Below, one piece after another: positions 1 to 13,100 of a stretch of DNA of 64,000 nucleotides. The notes beneath the pieces were generated by a model. The model was not told where the DNA came from. It did no database searches and worked only from the letters and a program-made list of their open reading frames with translations. The DNA is taken from NCBI GenBank assembly GCA_029961685.1, contig JARWKL010000004.1, positions 30,385,610 through 30,449,609 on the forward strand, written 5' to 3'. Source of the DNA: Aristolochia californica. Lineage: Eukaryota > Streptophyta > Magnoliopsida > Piperales > Aristolochiaceae. A program made the translations under genes and the position numbers. The stretch's first letter is position 1; each line of letters begins with the position of its first letter.

Positions 1-814
1 ATTCAGAATCTATTGATGCTCATTTTAAGCATTTACATGTTTTCAAAAAATTTATTCAAAAACATGGGTTGGTGATATCGGCACCGAAAATGAAATTATT
101 TCAGACCTCTGTTAGATTTTTAGGTCACAATATGCATAAGGGAAAAATAGTTCCCATTGATCGAAGCATTGAGTTTGCCTCCAAGTTTCCTGATGAATTA
201 CTGGAGAAAACTCAACTTTAGAGATTTCTTGGAAGTCTCAATTATATTTATGACTATTATTATCCACATCTTGCACAAGACTCAGCAATATTACATAAAA
301 GACTCAGAAAGAATCCTGAGCCATGGACTCCTCAGCATACACAGGCAGTCCAATTATTTAAAAGTAAGGTTAAACAACTCCCTTGTCTTAACCTAAATAA
401 CCCTTCTTATCCGAAGGTTTTAGAGACAGATGCCTCTCATATAGGCTATGGTGGCATATTAAAACAAAGAAATCCAGTTGGGAAAGAAGAACTTGTTCGA
501 TTTAACTCTGGAAACTGGCATGATGCACAGATTAATTATTCCACTGTTAAACTGGAAATTTTGGCAATAATTAAGTGCATTCATAAATTTCAAGATGATT
601 TATTAAATCAGAAAATCCTTTTAAGAGTTGATTGTTCTGCTACAAAATCGATTCTTAAGAAGGATGTGAAGAATCTTACTTCCAAACAAATCTTTGCCAG
701 ATGGCAGGCGGAATTAAGCGCCTTTGACTTTGATATTGAACATATCAAAGGAGAATTGAACTCCTTACCAGATTTCTAACCCGTGAATTTCTCCAGGGTC
801 AAAATCATGTATAA
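1..814 (+). pseudogene. Pararetroviral reverse transcriptase C-terminus and RNase H (end of ORF1), broken
   Basis: This is the 3' end of the viral polyprotein, which copies pregenomic RNA into DNA. The readable frame starts at base 3 and enters inside the RT thumb region; a FLGH motif lies near 121. A TAG at 219-221 interrupts the conserved segment before RFLGSLNY and fits CAG to TAG. RNase H follows: a catalytic-type Asp in ETDAS at 429-431, the Glu of KLEILAI near 555, and an Asp in the RVDCSA segment near 630. The conserved SLPDF end is thrown out of frame near 776, where one C is missing from the run seen in relatives. In the restored frame the ORF stops at TAA 812-814, overlapping the start of the next ORF. 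The N-terminal part (coat, protease, most of RT) would lie left of the window. Confidence 0.85.
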
Positions 815-2433
815 CCCCGCAAGGGGCAATCCACTCCCAATGAGAGGACATGGCAATCAATCAAGAGGCCAAGGCCGTAAAAATCCAGAAAGAGGAAATT
901 CCTCAAACAAGAAGGGCAAAGCCCAAGTGTCGTATAAAGAGACACTAGAAGCAGAACCAGAGTATATTACTCTTCCGAATACAGAGACAATTTTTATCCT
1001 CAATAGAGAGGACTTAGAGGGTACATTGGATTCCTGGGAGATGTTACTGAAATGGCTTGTAGAAGCCTACTGTCCCATCTGTGCTGGAAAATGATGGCAT
1101 TCCTTTGAATCAATTTTGGTTCATTTAAATTGCATAGCAGTGCATCATACACTGTCAAATGTGGCTAAATGGGATAGCCCAAGAGCGTACAGTAAATGTA
1201 CAATTCAAAGATTCATGCATCCCTCAACATGGGGAAATTTTGATTTAGATAAAGCAGCTAACCTTCCTAATGATAAGGAAATTAATTATTGGGATTATAT
1301 GGATTCTTGGAATAATACTTTTTATTACCAAAATCCCTCCCACAGGCATTCCTGGTTTTTCCAGTGGGAAAAGAATGTCTATCAGAGGTCATTACCTCTA
1401 CCCAGTTGGGTCTTTGCATGGTGGAACAAATTTGGGCCACCCACTTCAATATTACCCGAGCCCATTAAGGTTCGTTTTGTGAAATGGACTCAATCCAGTC
1501 CTGAGCTTAAAGCTCTGGGTTTTGAAAAACCCCCAAGAAATAGTTCCAGACTTATCTTCTTTATGGTATTTTCTATACCATGGATTTGGATATGGGATTG
1601 TACTACAGGCTTTAATGATAAAGGCCTACCAATATTATTGTGGACATTTCATGTTCGTTGGTGGAAGAATTTCCCCAATATTGATGCTAAAGTGGCAGAA
1701 ATTGCGTCTGCTATCATTCAAAATGAAAATAATCTTGGATTGCACAGAATCCCGGAAGTCCATTATGACTCCAAAATTTTTTTTGAAAGTTTCAAAACTC
1801 AATTAAGGAGTTTGATTTCGAATATATCAGAGAAAGAAATTATGAAAAAATTATTAGAATCAATGAAGGATTCTATCATTCCACAGTGCAATGAAGGCAC
1901 ATCCTCTCAACCAGTAGAAGACAATATGTCTGTGTCCAAACCATCTGCTGCAGAAGACGAAGAAGATGAAAATATCAACGAGCATGATGATAATGCTAAT
2001 GATGAGTCATCACCGGATAGTTAGCCTCCGGATGATGATGAATATGTTACAGCTATGTTTCATATTAAAAAGCTAAAGCTAAAAGAAAATAATTTTGCAG
2101 GATATGACTATGATAGACACATCTATTCCAAATTTGTTGGCCAAGTCCATCGAAAATTAACAGAGGAAATCTTATCCTCCGGCCCACAGCTGGCCTATTT
2201 GTCACATCAATGAAGGCACCTACAGTATCTTTGGTCTGCCGTGTTCCATCAAGTCACAATCATGGGATGCCGAATATAGCCGCCTTCATCGGATACGAGT
2301 TAAAGCTCTTCGACAACGAAAGATTCTTTGGGACCAAACCCATCAAAGGTCTTTTTCACATCTCAATCAAGGAGATAATCATCTTCAAAATCTCAATAAT
2401 GGAGATGAGTCACCTCAGCCACCTCAATCATAG
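807..2433 (+). pseudogene. Pararetrovirus ORF2-like protein of unknown function, broken
   Basis: A second viral ORF starts at ATG 807-809, inside the last codons of the polyprotein frame, whose TAA lies at 812-814. This close overlap suggests reinitiation or leaky translation. The frame is long: it runs through a TGA at 1092-1094 and stays open to TAG 2022-2024, then to TGA 2211-2213. A different frame carries plausible coding from about 2160 to TAG 2431-2433, so one frameshift is likely near 2160-2211. Visible features are a basic Gly/Arg/Asn-rich N-terminus, a CPIC pair just before the first stop, a Trp-rich middle (about residues 150-290), and an acidic Glu/Asp stretch near 1915-2010. No family function is recognised. 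Position after RNase H matches the unassigned ORF2 of florendoviruses. That it was once one protein is inferred from frame continuity. Confidence 0.6.
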
Positions 2434-2497
2434 AGGTTACTCTTGTTCCTAGCTATGGATTTCAAAATGTTATGAATCCACTTTATTATCCTCCATC

Positions 2498-2506
2498 TAT
2501 ATAAGG
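2498..2506 (+). promoter_or_regulatory. TATA box of the pregenomic RNA promoter
   Basis: TATATAAGG lies about 200 bases before the primer binding site, at the position expected for the promoter that drives pregenomic RNA in Caulimoviridae. The sequence match is clear; activity today is unknown and unlikely to yield a functional product. Confidence 0.65.
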
Positions 2507-2703
2507 AGTTGTTTTTCTTTTCTAAGGCATCACTGGAATCACCTTCCCCTTTGTTGTCAAGGTTGCCTACTCGTGTGTTTGCATTAGTTGGAGTTTATTG
2601 TAAGTACTGTATGATCTGGTGAATATAGTATTTTTACTCTCGAGTTTCGTCTATATCTTGCCTTTTTGCCTTCTATTTTATTATTCCTACTTCCCGCTGT
2701 AAT

Positions 2704-2720
2704 TGGTATCAGAGCAATGG
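2704..2720 (+). other. tRNA-Met primer binding site (viral genome origin)
   Basis: TGGTATCAGAGCAATGG matches the complement of the 3' end of plant initiator tRNA-Met, the standard primer of plant pararetroviruses and the conventional nucleotide 1 of their genomes. It separates the end of one genome equivalent (RT, RNase H, ORF2, promoter) from the start of the next (leader, movement protein). The usual core TGGTATCAGAGC is intact. Confidence 0.85.
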
Positions 2721-3167
2721 AAGGCTAAAACTTGAATATCTAGGTATGGAGGAAAGTATTATAAATTTTTTATATCTTAATCATCAGGGGAGTTAACTTA
2801 CTTTGCAATATTATAATGATTTTACTATTCATTTTCGTTCTTGTTATGATTTGGGACGTCACCCAAGTAGCATTGAGGTATGCCCGTCTTGCCGTTGTCG
2901 GGGATAGGTGGAGGTGTTGAAGGGCCGCTATACTCTTAAATTGTTGACAGACGTGTATCTGATCAAGAAGATGATGAATAGTAAATTAATTATGATATTC
3001 TGAAATATAGTTTGCTTCGTTCATGATTACCATATAATCAGTTTATAATATGTTTACTTCATACTAGGATATTCCTCCTTTTGGTTCTCTTTTACCACTC
3101 CTGCTATAGTGTAATTTCATTTACTTTCTTTTACTTTTATTGTGTTTTTTTTTAAATTTGTCCCAAT

Positions 3168-3581
3168 ATGGCATCCAGTTGTAGGATTACTGGATCGGTT
3201 AAAAATGCATCTTTGGTTGAATATAAAGTTCAACAACAATTGAATGATTGGACAATTCCGTCCATAAAACCTACATCAATTTACAAGAAAGGAACCTTCA
3301 CCCTTTCTAGTACCATGGGAATTAAAACCATGGAACAGACAACCAATCTTGAAAATAAAGATTCAACTCTTAAATTATTAGAGTTAACCAATCTCAACAA
3401 GTATCTAGCAGATACTGAGAAGAAATATATGCATATTGGATGCATACAGATTGCATTCAAACCCTTGACCTTACTAGGGATGAACACAAGTCTGTAGGCC
3501 ATACTTCATGATGGTCGATGTTTGGATTGGAAACCCTCATTAATTGGTATAGTGGAAACGAGTCTCAGTAGGGGACCCGTA
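3168..3581 (+). pseudogene. Pararetrovirus movement protein, N-terminal fragment, broken
   Basis: This is the start of the viral polyprotein. An ATG at 3168 opens a frame of 109 codons to TAG 3495-3497; beyond this stop the same frame stays open and protein-like up to the satellite junction. The segment around 3430-3490, with HIGCIQIAFKPLTLLG, is the conserved core entry of the caulimovirid 30K-type movement protein, which carries virus through plasmodesmata. Only the first part of the domain is present: at about 3581 the sequence changes abruptly to satellite (AGATCACAACAAAATG). The rest of the polyprotein is absent to the right. It is a truncated pseudogene with one additional internal stop. 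Confidence 0.8.
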
Positions 3582-6500
3582 GATCACAACAAAATGAAAA
3601 TTTTAGAGTTTAAGTATGCAAAAAATTGAAAACTATAAGAAATGTAAGTGAAGAAAATTATTTCAGGCACTAAAAATGAACACCAAAGTTTTGATATCGA
3701 TGTTTGGGAAATTCCACTAGTACAACCCCTAATAGTTTGGTGGAATTTTATAAGAAAGAGATTTCTAATTGATCCTAACATATTTTAAATATGGATATGC
3801 ATGCCTGAAACGTGTTGAAGATGAAAATGTCCCAATGATCCAAAAATTTAGAGTATGAAAAATTAAATTCTCAAGTTAACGTGCGATGGGATATCTACCA
3901 GAGCCAAACAACCCACTTTTAGCCTATTTACAAAAAAGCAGACAAAAAAGTATAGATCATTGTAAATTTTATGATCGATTGATGATGTGTAACAGCTATA
4001 ATTTTTTTTAAAAATGACTTATGGTTTGGGAGTCAACACTCTGTTAAAAATGCCTCGCCCCTCTTTTCCGATGATTAAAAAACCTAATATATAAAAAACT
4101 AAAAGATTTTAAAATCCTTAAAAATCACAAATACTTTTTGGAATTATCCCTCTCTTCTTTTGTGCATTTCCATTTTGGATGTTCAATTTTTTTTCAAATC
4201 CAAACTTGTATTTTTAGTCTCCAATTTTTCTCGTAATAAAAAAGATAAGGCAAATAGATCACAAAAAAATGAAAATTTTAGATTTGATGTCTGCAAAATA
4301 TTGAAAACTATAATAAATGTAAGTGAAGAAAATTATTTCACGTACTAAAAATAGACACTAAATTTTGTTATCCATGATTGGGAAATTCCACTAGTACAAC
4401 CGCTAATATCTTGGTGGAATTTTATAAGAAAGAGATTTCTAATTGATCCTATCATGTTTTCAATATGGATATGTATGCCCAAAACATGTTGAAGATGCAA
4501 ATGTCCTAATGATCCAAAAATTACAAGGAGTAGGAAAAATTAAATTCTCAAGTTAATGTACGATGGGAAATTTACCCGAGCCAAACAACCCACCTTTTGC
4601 CTATTTACAAAAAGTAGACCTAACAATCATAGATCATCGTAAATGTTTTGATTGATTAATGATCTGTAAAGGCTATAATATTTTATAGCAATGACTTATG
4701 GTTTGGGAGTCACCACTCAGTTAAAAATGCTTCACCCCCCCCTTTTCTGATGATTGCAAAACCTAATATATAAAAAACTAAAAGAGATTAAAATCCTTAA
4801 AAATCACAGATACTTTTTTGGAATTATCCCTCTATGCATTTTTGCTTTTCCATTTGGATGTGAATTTTTTTTTCAAATCAAAACTTGACTTTTCACTCTC
4901 CCATTTTTCTTCTAAACAAAAAGATAAGGCAAATAGATCACAACAAAATGAAAATTTTAGATTTTATGTATGCAAACAATTGAAAACTATAATAAATGTA
5001 AGAGAAGAAAATGAAAACAAAAGTTTTGTTATCGATGTTTGGGAAATTCCACTAGTACAATCACTTATATCTTGGTGGAATTTTATAAGAAAGAGATTTA
5101 TAATTGATCCTAACTTGTTTTAAATATGGATATGCATGGCTGAAACATTTTGAAGGTGAAAATGACCAAATGATACAAAAATTTCAAGGAGTAGGAAAAA
5201 TTAAATTCTCAAGTTAAGGTGCGGTGGGATATTTTTAAGAGCCAAGCACCCCACTTTTTGCCTCTTTTCAAAAAGCAGACCTAACAATCGTCAATCATCG
5301 TAAATTTTTTGGTTGATTAATGATGTGCAATGGCTATAATATTTGATAGAAATGACTTATGGTTTGGGAGTCTCCACTCAATTAAAAATGCCTCCCCCCC
5401 TCCCCTCCCCCCCTCTTTTCCAATGATTGTAAAACCTAATATATAAAAAACTAAAAGAGTTTACAATCTTTAAAAATCATAGATTCTTTTTGGAATTATC
5501 TCTCTATGCATTTGTGCATTTCCATCTTGGATGTTCAATTATTTTTCAAATCAAAACTTGAGTTTTCACCCTCCCATTTTTCTCGTAAACAAAAAGATGA
5601 GGCAAATAGATCAAAACAAAATGAAGATTTTAGAGTTTATGTATGCAAACAATTGAAAACTATAATAATTTTAAGTGACAAAAATTATTACACGCACTTA
5701 AAATAAACAACAAAGTTTTGTTATCAATGTTTGGGAAATTCCACTAGTACAACCCCTAATATGTTGGTGGAGTTTTATAAGAAAGAGATTACTAATTGAT
5801 CCTAACATGTTTTAAACATGGATATGCATGCGATAAATATGTTGAAGGTCTTCATGACCTAATGATCCAAAAATTTCAAGGTGTAGGAAAAATTAAATTC
5901 TCAAGTTAACGTGCGGTGGGATATTTACCAGAACCGAACAACCAAGTTTTTGCCTCTTGACAAACACATTTTGCCTCTTTACAAAAAGCAGTCCAAACAA
6001 TCTTCAATCATCATAAATATTTTGATCGATATTGATGTATAACGACTATAATTTTTATCCGAAATGACTTATGGTTTGGGAGTCAACACTCAGTTAAAAA
6101 TGCCTCTTCCCCCCTTTTCTGATGACTGCAAAACCTAATATATACAAAACTAAATGCGTTTACAATCCTTAAAAATCTCAGATACTTTTGGGAATTATCT
6201 CTCTCAGCATTTGTGCATTTCCATTTATTTTTCAAATCCAAACTTGAGTTTTCACACTTCCATTTTTCTCATAAACAAAAAAGAAATGGTGAATAGATCA
6301 CAACAAAATGAAAATTTTATATTTTTAGCATGCAAAAAATTGAAAACTATAATAAATGTAAGAGAAGAAAATTATTTCTGGAACTAAAAATGAAAATGAA
6401 AGTTTTGTTATCCATGTTTGAGAAATTCCACTAGTACAACCCCTAATAGTTTGGTGGAATTTTATAAGAAAGAGATTTCTAATTTATCCTAACATGTTTT

Positions 6501-9500
6501 AAATATGGATATGCATGCCTGAAACATGTTGAACAAGCAAATGTTGTAAGGATTCAAAAATTTCGAGTAGGAAAAATTAAATTCTCAAGTTAACGTGCGG
6601 TTGGATATTTACCAGAGCCAAACAACCCACTTTTTTGCCTATTTAAAAAAAGTGGACCTATCAATTATAGATCATGGTAAATGTTTTGGTCGATTAATGA
6701 TGTGTAATTGCTATTAATTTTGTTTGAAATGATTTATGGTTTGGGAGTCAACACTCAATTAAAAATGCCTCGCCCTCCCTTTTCTGATGATTAAAAAAGT
6801 TAATATATAAAAAACTAAAAGAGTTTACAATCCTTAAAAATCACCAATACTTTTTGGAATTATCTCTCTCAGCAATTGTGCATTTCCATTTTGGATGTTC
6901 AATTTTTTTTCAAATCCAAACTTGAATTTCCTCTCTCCATTTTTTCTTGTAAACAAAAAGATAAGGCAAATAGATCACAACAAAATGAAAATTTTAGAGT
7001 TTATGTATAAAAAAAATTGAAAACTATAATAATTGTAAGCGAGGAAAATTATTACATGAACTTAAAATAAACACGAAAGTTTTGTTATCCATGTTTGGGA
7101 AATTCCACTAGTACAACCCCTAATATGTTAGTGGAGTTTTATAAGAAAGAGATTTCTAATTGATCCTCACATGTTTTAAATATGGATATTCATGCCATAC
7201 ACATGTTGAAGGTGTTAATGACCTAATGATCCAAAAATTTCAAGGAGTAGGAAAAATTAAATTCTCAAGTTGATGTGCGTGGGATATTTACAAGAGCCAA
7301 AAAACCCACTTTTTGCCTCTTTACTCAAAAATTTTGCCTCTTTATAAAAAATGGACCATCGTAAATGTTTTGATCGATTAATGATGTGTAAAGGCTATAA
7401 TTTTTGTTAGAAATGACTTATGGTATATGAGTCTACACTCAGTTAAAAATGCCTCGCCCCCCCTTTTACGATGATTGCAAAACCTAATATATAAAAAACT
7501 ACTAGAGTTTACAATTGTTAAAAATCACAGATACTTTTTGGATTTTTCTCTCTCAGCATTTGTGCATTTCCATTTTGGATGTTGATTTTTTTTTCAAATC
7601 CAAAATTGAGTTTTCACTCTTCCATTGTTCTCGTAAACAAAAAGATAAGATAAATACATGACAAAAAAATGAAAATTTTAGAGCTTATGTATTCAAAAAA
7701 TTGAAAGCTATAATAAATGTATGTGAAGAAAATTATTTCACGCACTAAAATTGAACACCAAAATTTTGTTATCAATGTTTGTGAAATTCCAATAGTTCAA
7801 CCCCTAATATCTTGGTGGAATTTTATAAGAAAGAGATTTCTAATAGATCCTAACATTTTTAAAATATGGATATGCATGCCTAAAATATGTTGAAGGTGCA
7901 AATGACCTATTGATCCAAAAATTTCATGGAGTAGGAAAAATTAAATTCTGAAGTTAATGTGCGGTGGGATATTTACCATAGCCAAACAACGCACTTTTTG
8001 CCTCTTTAGAAAAAGCAGACCTAACAATCATAGATCATCGAAAATGTTTTGATCGATTAATGATGCGTAATGGCTATAATTTTTGTTAGAAATGACTCAA
8101 GGTTTGGTAGTGAACACTCAGTTAAAAATGCCTCGCCCCACCTTTTTCGATGATTGCAAAACCTAATATATAAAAAACTAAAAGAATTTACAATCCTTAA
8201 AAATAACAAATGCTCTTTGGAGTTACCTTTCTCAGCATTTGTACATTTCCATTTTGGATGTTCAATTTTTTTTCAAATCCAAACTTGAGTTTTCACTCTC
8301 CCATTTTTCTCATAAACAAAAAGAAAAGGCAAATAGATTACTAAATAATGAAAATTTTAGACTTTATGTATGTAAAAAATTCAAAACTATTATAAATTTA
8401 AGCGAGGAAAATTATTTCATGCACTAAAAATGAACACCACAATTTTTTTATCCATGTTTGGGAAATTCCACTAGTACAACCCCTAATTGTTTGGTGGAGT
8501 TTTATAAGAAAGAGATTTCTAATTGATCCTAACATGTTTAAAATATGGAAATGCATGCCTAAAACATGTTGAAGATGCAAATATCCTAATGATCCAAAAA
8601 TTTCAAGGAGTAGGAAAAATTAAATTCTGAAGTTAACATGCGGTGGGTTATTTACCAAAGCCAAACAACTCACTTTTTGCCTCTACGCAAACACTTTTTG
8701 CCTTTTTACAAAAAGCAGACCTATCTATCATAGATCATCTTAAATTTTTTGATCGATTAATGATGTGTAACGTGCTATAATTTTTTATAGAAATGACATA
8801 TGGTTTGGGAGTCTACACTCAGTTAAAAATGCCTCGCCCCTCCGTTTCCAATGATTGCAAAACCTAATATATAAAAAACTATAAGAGTTTACAATCCTTA
8901 AAAATCACAAATACTTTTTGGAATTATCTCTCTCAGCATTTTGGAAGTTAAAAATCACAAATACTTTTTGGAGTTTTCACTCTCCTATTTTTCTCGGAAA
9001 CAAAAAGATTAGGCAAATAGATCACAGCAAAATGAAAATTTTAGAGTTTACGCACTATAAATGAATACCAAAGTTTTTCTATCCATGTATTGGAAGTTCC
9101 ACTAGTACAACGCCAAATAGCTTGGTGGAGTTTTATAAGAAAGAGATTTCTAATTGATCATAACATGTTTTTAATATAGATATGCATACCTGAAACATGT
9201 TGATGATGCAAATGACCTAACGATCCAAAAATTTCAAAGAGTAGGAAAAATTAAATTCTCAAATTAACGCGCGGTGGGTTATTTACCAGAGCCAAACAAC
9301 CGACTTTTTGCCTATTTACAAAAAGTGGACCAAAAAATCATAGATCATCATAAATGTTTTGATCAAATAATTTTGTATAATGGCTTTAATTTATTTTTTA
9401 AATGGCTTATGGTTTAGGAGTCAACACTCAGTTAAAAATGCCTCGCTCCCCCTTTTCCGGTGATTGCAAAACCTAATTTATAAAAAACTAAACAAGTTTA

Positions 9501-10121
9501 CAATCTTTAAAAATCACAGATACTTTGCGGAATTATCTCTCTCAGCATTTGTGCATTTCCTTTTTGGATGTTCAGTTTTTTTTCAAATCCAAACTAGAGT
9601 TTTCACTCCTATTTTTCTCATAAATAAAAAAGATAAGGCAAATAGATCACAAGAAAACGAAAATTTCAGAGTTTACGCATGCAAAAAATTGAAAACTATA
9701 ATAAATGTATGTGAAGAAAATTATTTCACGCACTGAAAATGAACACCAAAGTTTTGTTATCCATGTTTTGGAAATTCCACTAGTACAACCCCTAATAGCT
9801 TGGTGGAATTTTATAAGAAATAGATTTCTAATTGATCCTAACAAGTTTTAAATATGGATATGCATGCTTGGAACATGTTGAAGATGCAAATGACCTAATG
9901 ATCCAAAACCTTCAAGGAGTAGGAAAAATTAAATTCTCCAGATAACGTACGGTGGGATATTTACCAGAGCCAAACTACCCTCTTTGCCTATTTATAAAAA
10001 GCGGACCTAACAATCATAGATCATCGTAAATGTTTTGATCAATTAATGATGTGTAACAGCTATAATTTTTGTTAGAAATGACTGGTGGTTTGGGAGTCAG
10101 CGCTCAAATAAAAATGCCTCA

Positions 10122-10161
10122 CCCCCCCCCCCACCCCCCCCCCCCCCCCCCCCCCCCCCCC
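10122..10161 (+). repeat. Expanded poly-C tract in satellite monomer
   Basis: C11, A, C28 at the C-rich site that follows AAAATGCCTC in the monomer. Subfamily A, plus orientation. Confidence 0.9.
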
Positions 10162-13100
10162 TTTTTTGAATATTGCAAAACCTAATATATAAAAAACTAA
10201 AAGAGTTTAAAATCCTTAAAAATCACAAATACTTTTTGGAATTATCTCTCTCCACATTTGTGCATTTCCAATTTGGATTTTCAATTTTTTTTCAAATACA
10301 AATTTGAGTTTTCACTCTCCCTTTTTTCTTATAAACAAAAAGATAAGGCAAATAGATCACGAAAAAAAATTGAGTTTATGTATGCAAAAAATTGAAAACT
10401 ATAATAAATGTAAGTGAAGAAAATTATTGCACGCACTAAAAATGAACACCAAACTTTTGTTACCCATGTTTGGAAAATTCCACTAGTGCAACCCCTAATA
10501 ACTTGGTGGAATTTTATTAGAAAGAGATTCCTAAATGATCCTAACATGTTTTAAATATGGATATGCATACCTGAAACATGTTGAAGATACAAATGACCTA
10601 ATCATAAAAAAATTTGAAGGAGTAGGAAAAATTAAATTCTCAAGTTAAGTAGCGGTGGGATATTTACCAGAGCCAAACAACCCACTTTTTGCCTCTATAC
10701 AAAAACTTTTTGCCTTTTTACAAAAAGCGGACATAACAATCATAGATCATCTTAAATTTTTTGAATGATTAATGATGTGTAAGGGCTATAATTTTTTTTA
10801 GAAATGATATATGGTTTGGGAGTCAACACTCAGTTAAAAATGCCTTGCCCCTCCATTTCTGATGATTGCAAAACCTAACATATAAAAAACCCTAAGAGTT
10901 TAGAATCCTTAAAAATCTCAGATACTTTTTGGAATTATCTCTCACAGCATTTGTGCATTTCCATTTTGGATGTTCAATTTTTTTTCACAACCAAACATGA
11001 GTTTTCACACTCGTCTTTTTCTCGTAAACAAAAAGATTAGGCAAATAACTCACAACATAATGAAATTTTTAGAGTTTATGTATGCAAACAATTGAAAAGT
11101 ATAATAAATTTAAGTGAAGAAAATTATTTCACACACTAAAAATGATTACATAAGTGTTGTTATCCATGTTTTGGAAATTCCACTAGTACAACCCCTAATA
11201 CCTTGGAGAAGTTTTATTAGAAAGAGAGTTCTAAATGATCATAACATTATATAAATATAGATATGAATACCCGAAACATGTTGAAGATGCAAATGACCTA
11301 ACGATCCAAACATTTCAAGGAGTAGGAAACATTAAATTCACAAGTTAACGTGCGGTGGGTTATTTACTAGAGCCAAACAACCCATTTTTTGCCTATTTAG
11401 AAAAAGTAGACAAAACAATCAGATCTTCGTAAATGATTTGGTCAATTAATGATGTGTAATGGCTTTAAGTTTTTTCAAATGGTTTATGTTTTAGGAGTCA
11501 ACACACAGTTAGAAAAGCCTCCCCCCTCCCCTCCCCCCTTTACCGATGATTGCAAAACCTAATATATACAAAACTAAAAGTGTTCGTAATCCTTAAAAAC
11601 CACAGATACTTTTTGGAATTATCTGTCTCAGCATTTTGCATTTCCATTATGGATGTTCAGTTTTTTTTTTCAAATCCAAACTTGAGTTTTCACTCTCCTA
11701 TTTTTCTTGTTAACAAAAAGATAAGGCAAATAAATCACAACAAAATGAAAATTTTAGAGTTTATGTATGCAAAAAATTGAAAACTATAATAAACGTATGT
11801 GAAGAAAATTATTTCATGCACTGAACATGAACACCAAAGTTTTGTTATCAATGTTTTGGAAATTCCACTAGTACCTATTAGCTTGGTGGAATTTTATAAG
11901 AAAGAGATTTCTAATTGATCCTAACAAGTTTTAAATATGGATATGCATGCCTGGAACATGTTGAAGATGCAAATAACCTAATGATCCAAAAACTTCGAGT
12001 AGGATATTTACCAGAGTCAAACAACCCACTCTTTGCCTATTTACAAAAAGCGGACCTAACAATCATAGATCATCATAAATGTTTTGATCGAGTAATGATG
12101 TGTAACGGCTATAATTTTTGTTAGAAATGACTGATGGTTTGGGAGTCAACACTCAGTTAAAAATGCTTCGCCTCACATTTTTCGATGATCGCAAAACCTA
12201 ATATATAAAAAACTAAAAGAGTTTAAAATCCTTAAAAATCACATATTCTTTTTGGAATTATCTCTCTCCGCATTTGTGCATTTCCATTTTGGATGTTCAA
12301 CTTTTTTTCAAATCCAAACTTGGGTTTTCACTCTCCCATTTTTCTTGTAAGCAAAAAGATAAGGTAAATAGATCACAACAAAATAAAAATATATGAGTTT
12401 ATGTATGCAAAAAATTGAAAACTATAATAAATTTAAGCGAAGAAAATTATTTCACGCACTAAAAATGAACACCAAAGTTTTGTTGTCCATGTTTGGAAAA
12501 TTCCACTAGTACAACCCCTAATAGCTTGGTGGAATTTTATTAGAAAAAGATTTTTAACTGATCCTAACATGTTTTAAATACGGATATGCATACCTGAAAC
12601 ATGCTTAAGATGCAAATGACCTAATGATAAAAATATTTCAAGGAATAGGAAATATTAAATTCTCAAGTTAACGTGCGGTGAGATATTTACAAGAGCCAAA
12701 CAACCCATTATTGGCCTCTATACAAACTCTTTTTGCCTTTTTACAAAAAGCAGACCAAACAATCATAGATCATCTTGAATTTTTTGATCGATTAATGATG
12801 TGTAACAGCTATAATTTTTGTTAGAAATGACATATGGTTTAGTAGTCAACACTCAGTTAAAAATGCCTAGCCCCTCCATTTCCGATGATTGCAAAACCTT
12901 ATATATAAAAAACTATAAGAGTTCACAATCCTTAAAAATCAGAGATACTTTTTGGAATGATCTCTCTCAGCATTTGTGCATTTCCAGTTTGGATGATCAA
13001 TTTTTTTTCAAATACAAACATGAGTTTTCACTCCCCTATTTTTCTCATAAAGAAAAAGATTAGGCAAATGGATCACAACAAAACGATATTTTTGAGTTTT

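Larger units (their letters stand above)
2434..3167 (+). other. Pararetroviral intergenic region: promoter, primer site and leader
   Basis: This stretch has no convincing gene. It lies between the end of ORF2 and the ATG at 3168 and contains a TATA box (2498-2506) and a tRNA-Met primer site (2704-2720), followed by about 450 bases of leader. The order TATA, roughly 200 bases, PBS, leader, movement protein is normal for plant pararetroviruses. I saw no AATAAA between the TATA box and the PBS, so the polyadenylation signal is unlocated. Short ORFs in the leader were not scored. Confidence 0.65.
1..3581 (+). mobile_element. Endogenous plant pararetrovirus fragment (Caulimoviridae, florendovirus-like), degenerate
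   Basis: This is an integrated, non-functional copy of a plant pararetrovirus. In order it shows the end of the reverse transcriptase and RNase H, a second ORF overlapping the end of the first, a TATA-box region, a tRNA-Met primer binding site, a leader, and the start of a polyprotein that opens with a movement protein. A two-ORF layout with a movement protein first and an extra ORF after RNase H is what is known for florendoviruses; a petuvirus-like relative is the alternative. The segment crosses the genome origin, so it derives from a circular or tandem form. It is open at the left window edge and ends against satellite DNA at about 3581. In-frame stops lie at 219-221, 1092-1094, 2022-2024 and 3495-3497, and frameshifts near 776 and near 2160-2211. 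Confidence 0.85.

Noticed and set aside
4818..5123. Short sense-strand ORFs in satellite monomers (about 60-100 codons) as genes
   Set aside because: They recur at the same monomer phase, vary in length and frame between copies, consist of low-complexity Phe/Lys/Asn-rich sequence, and match no family. They are by-products of the tandem repeat.
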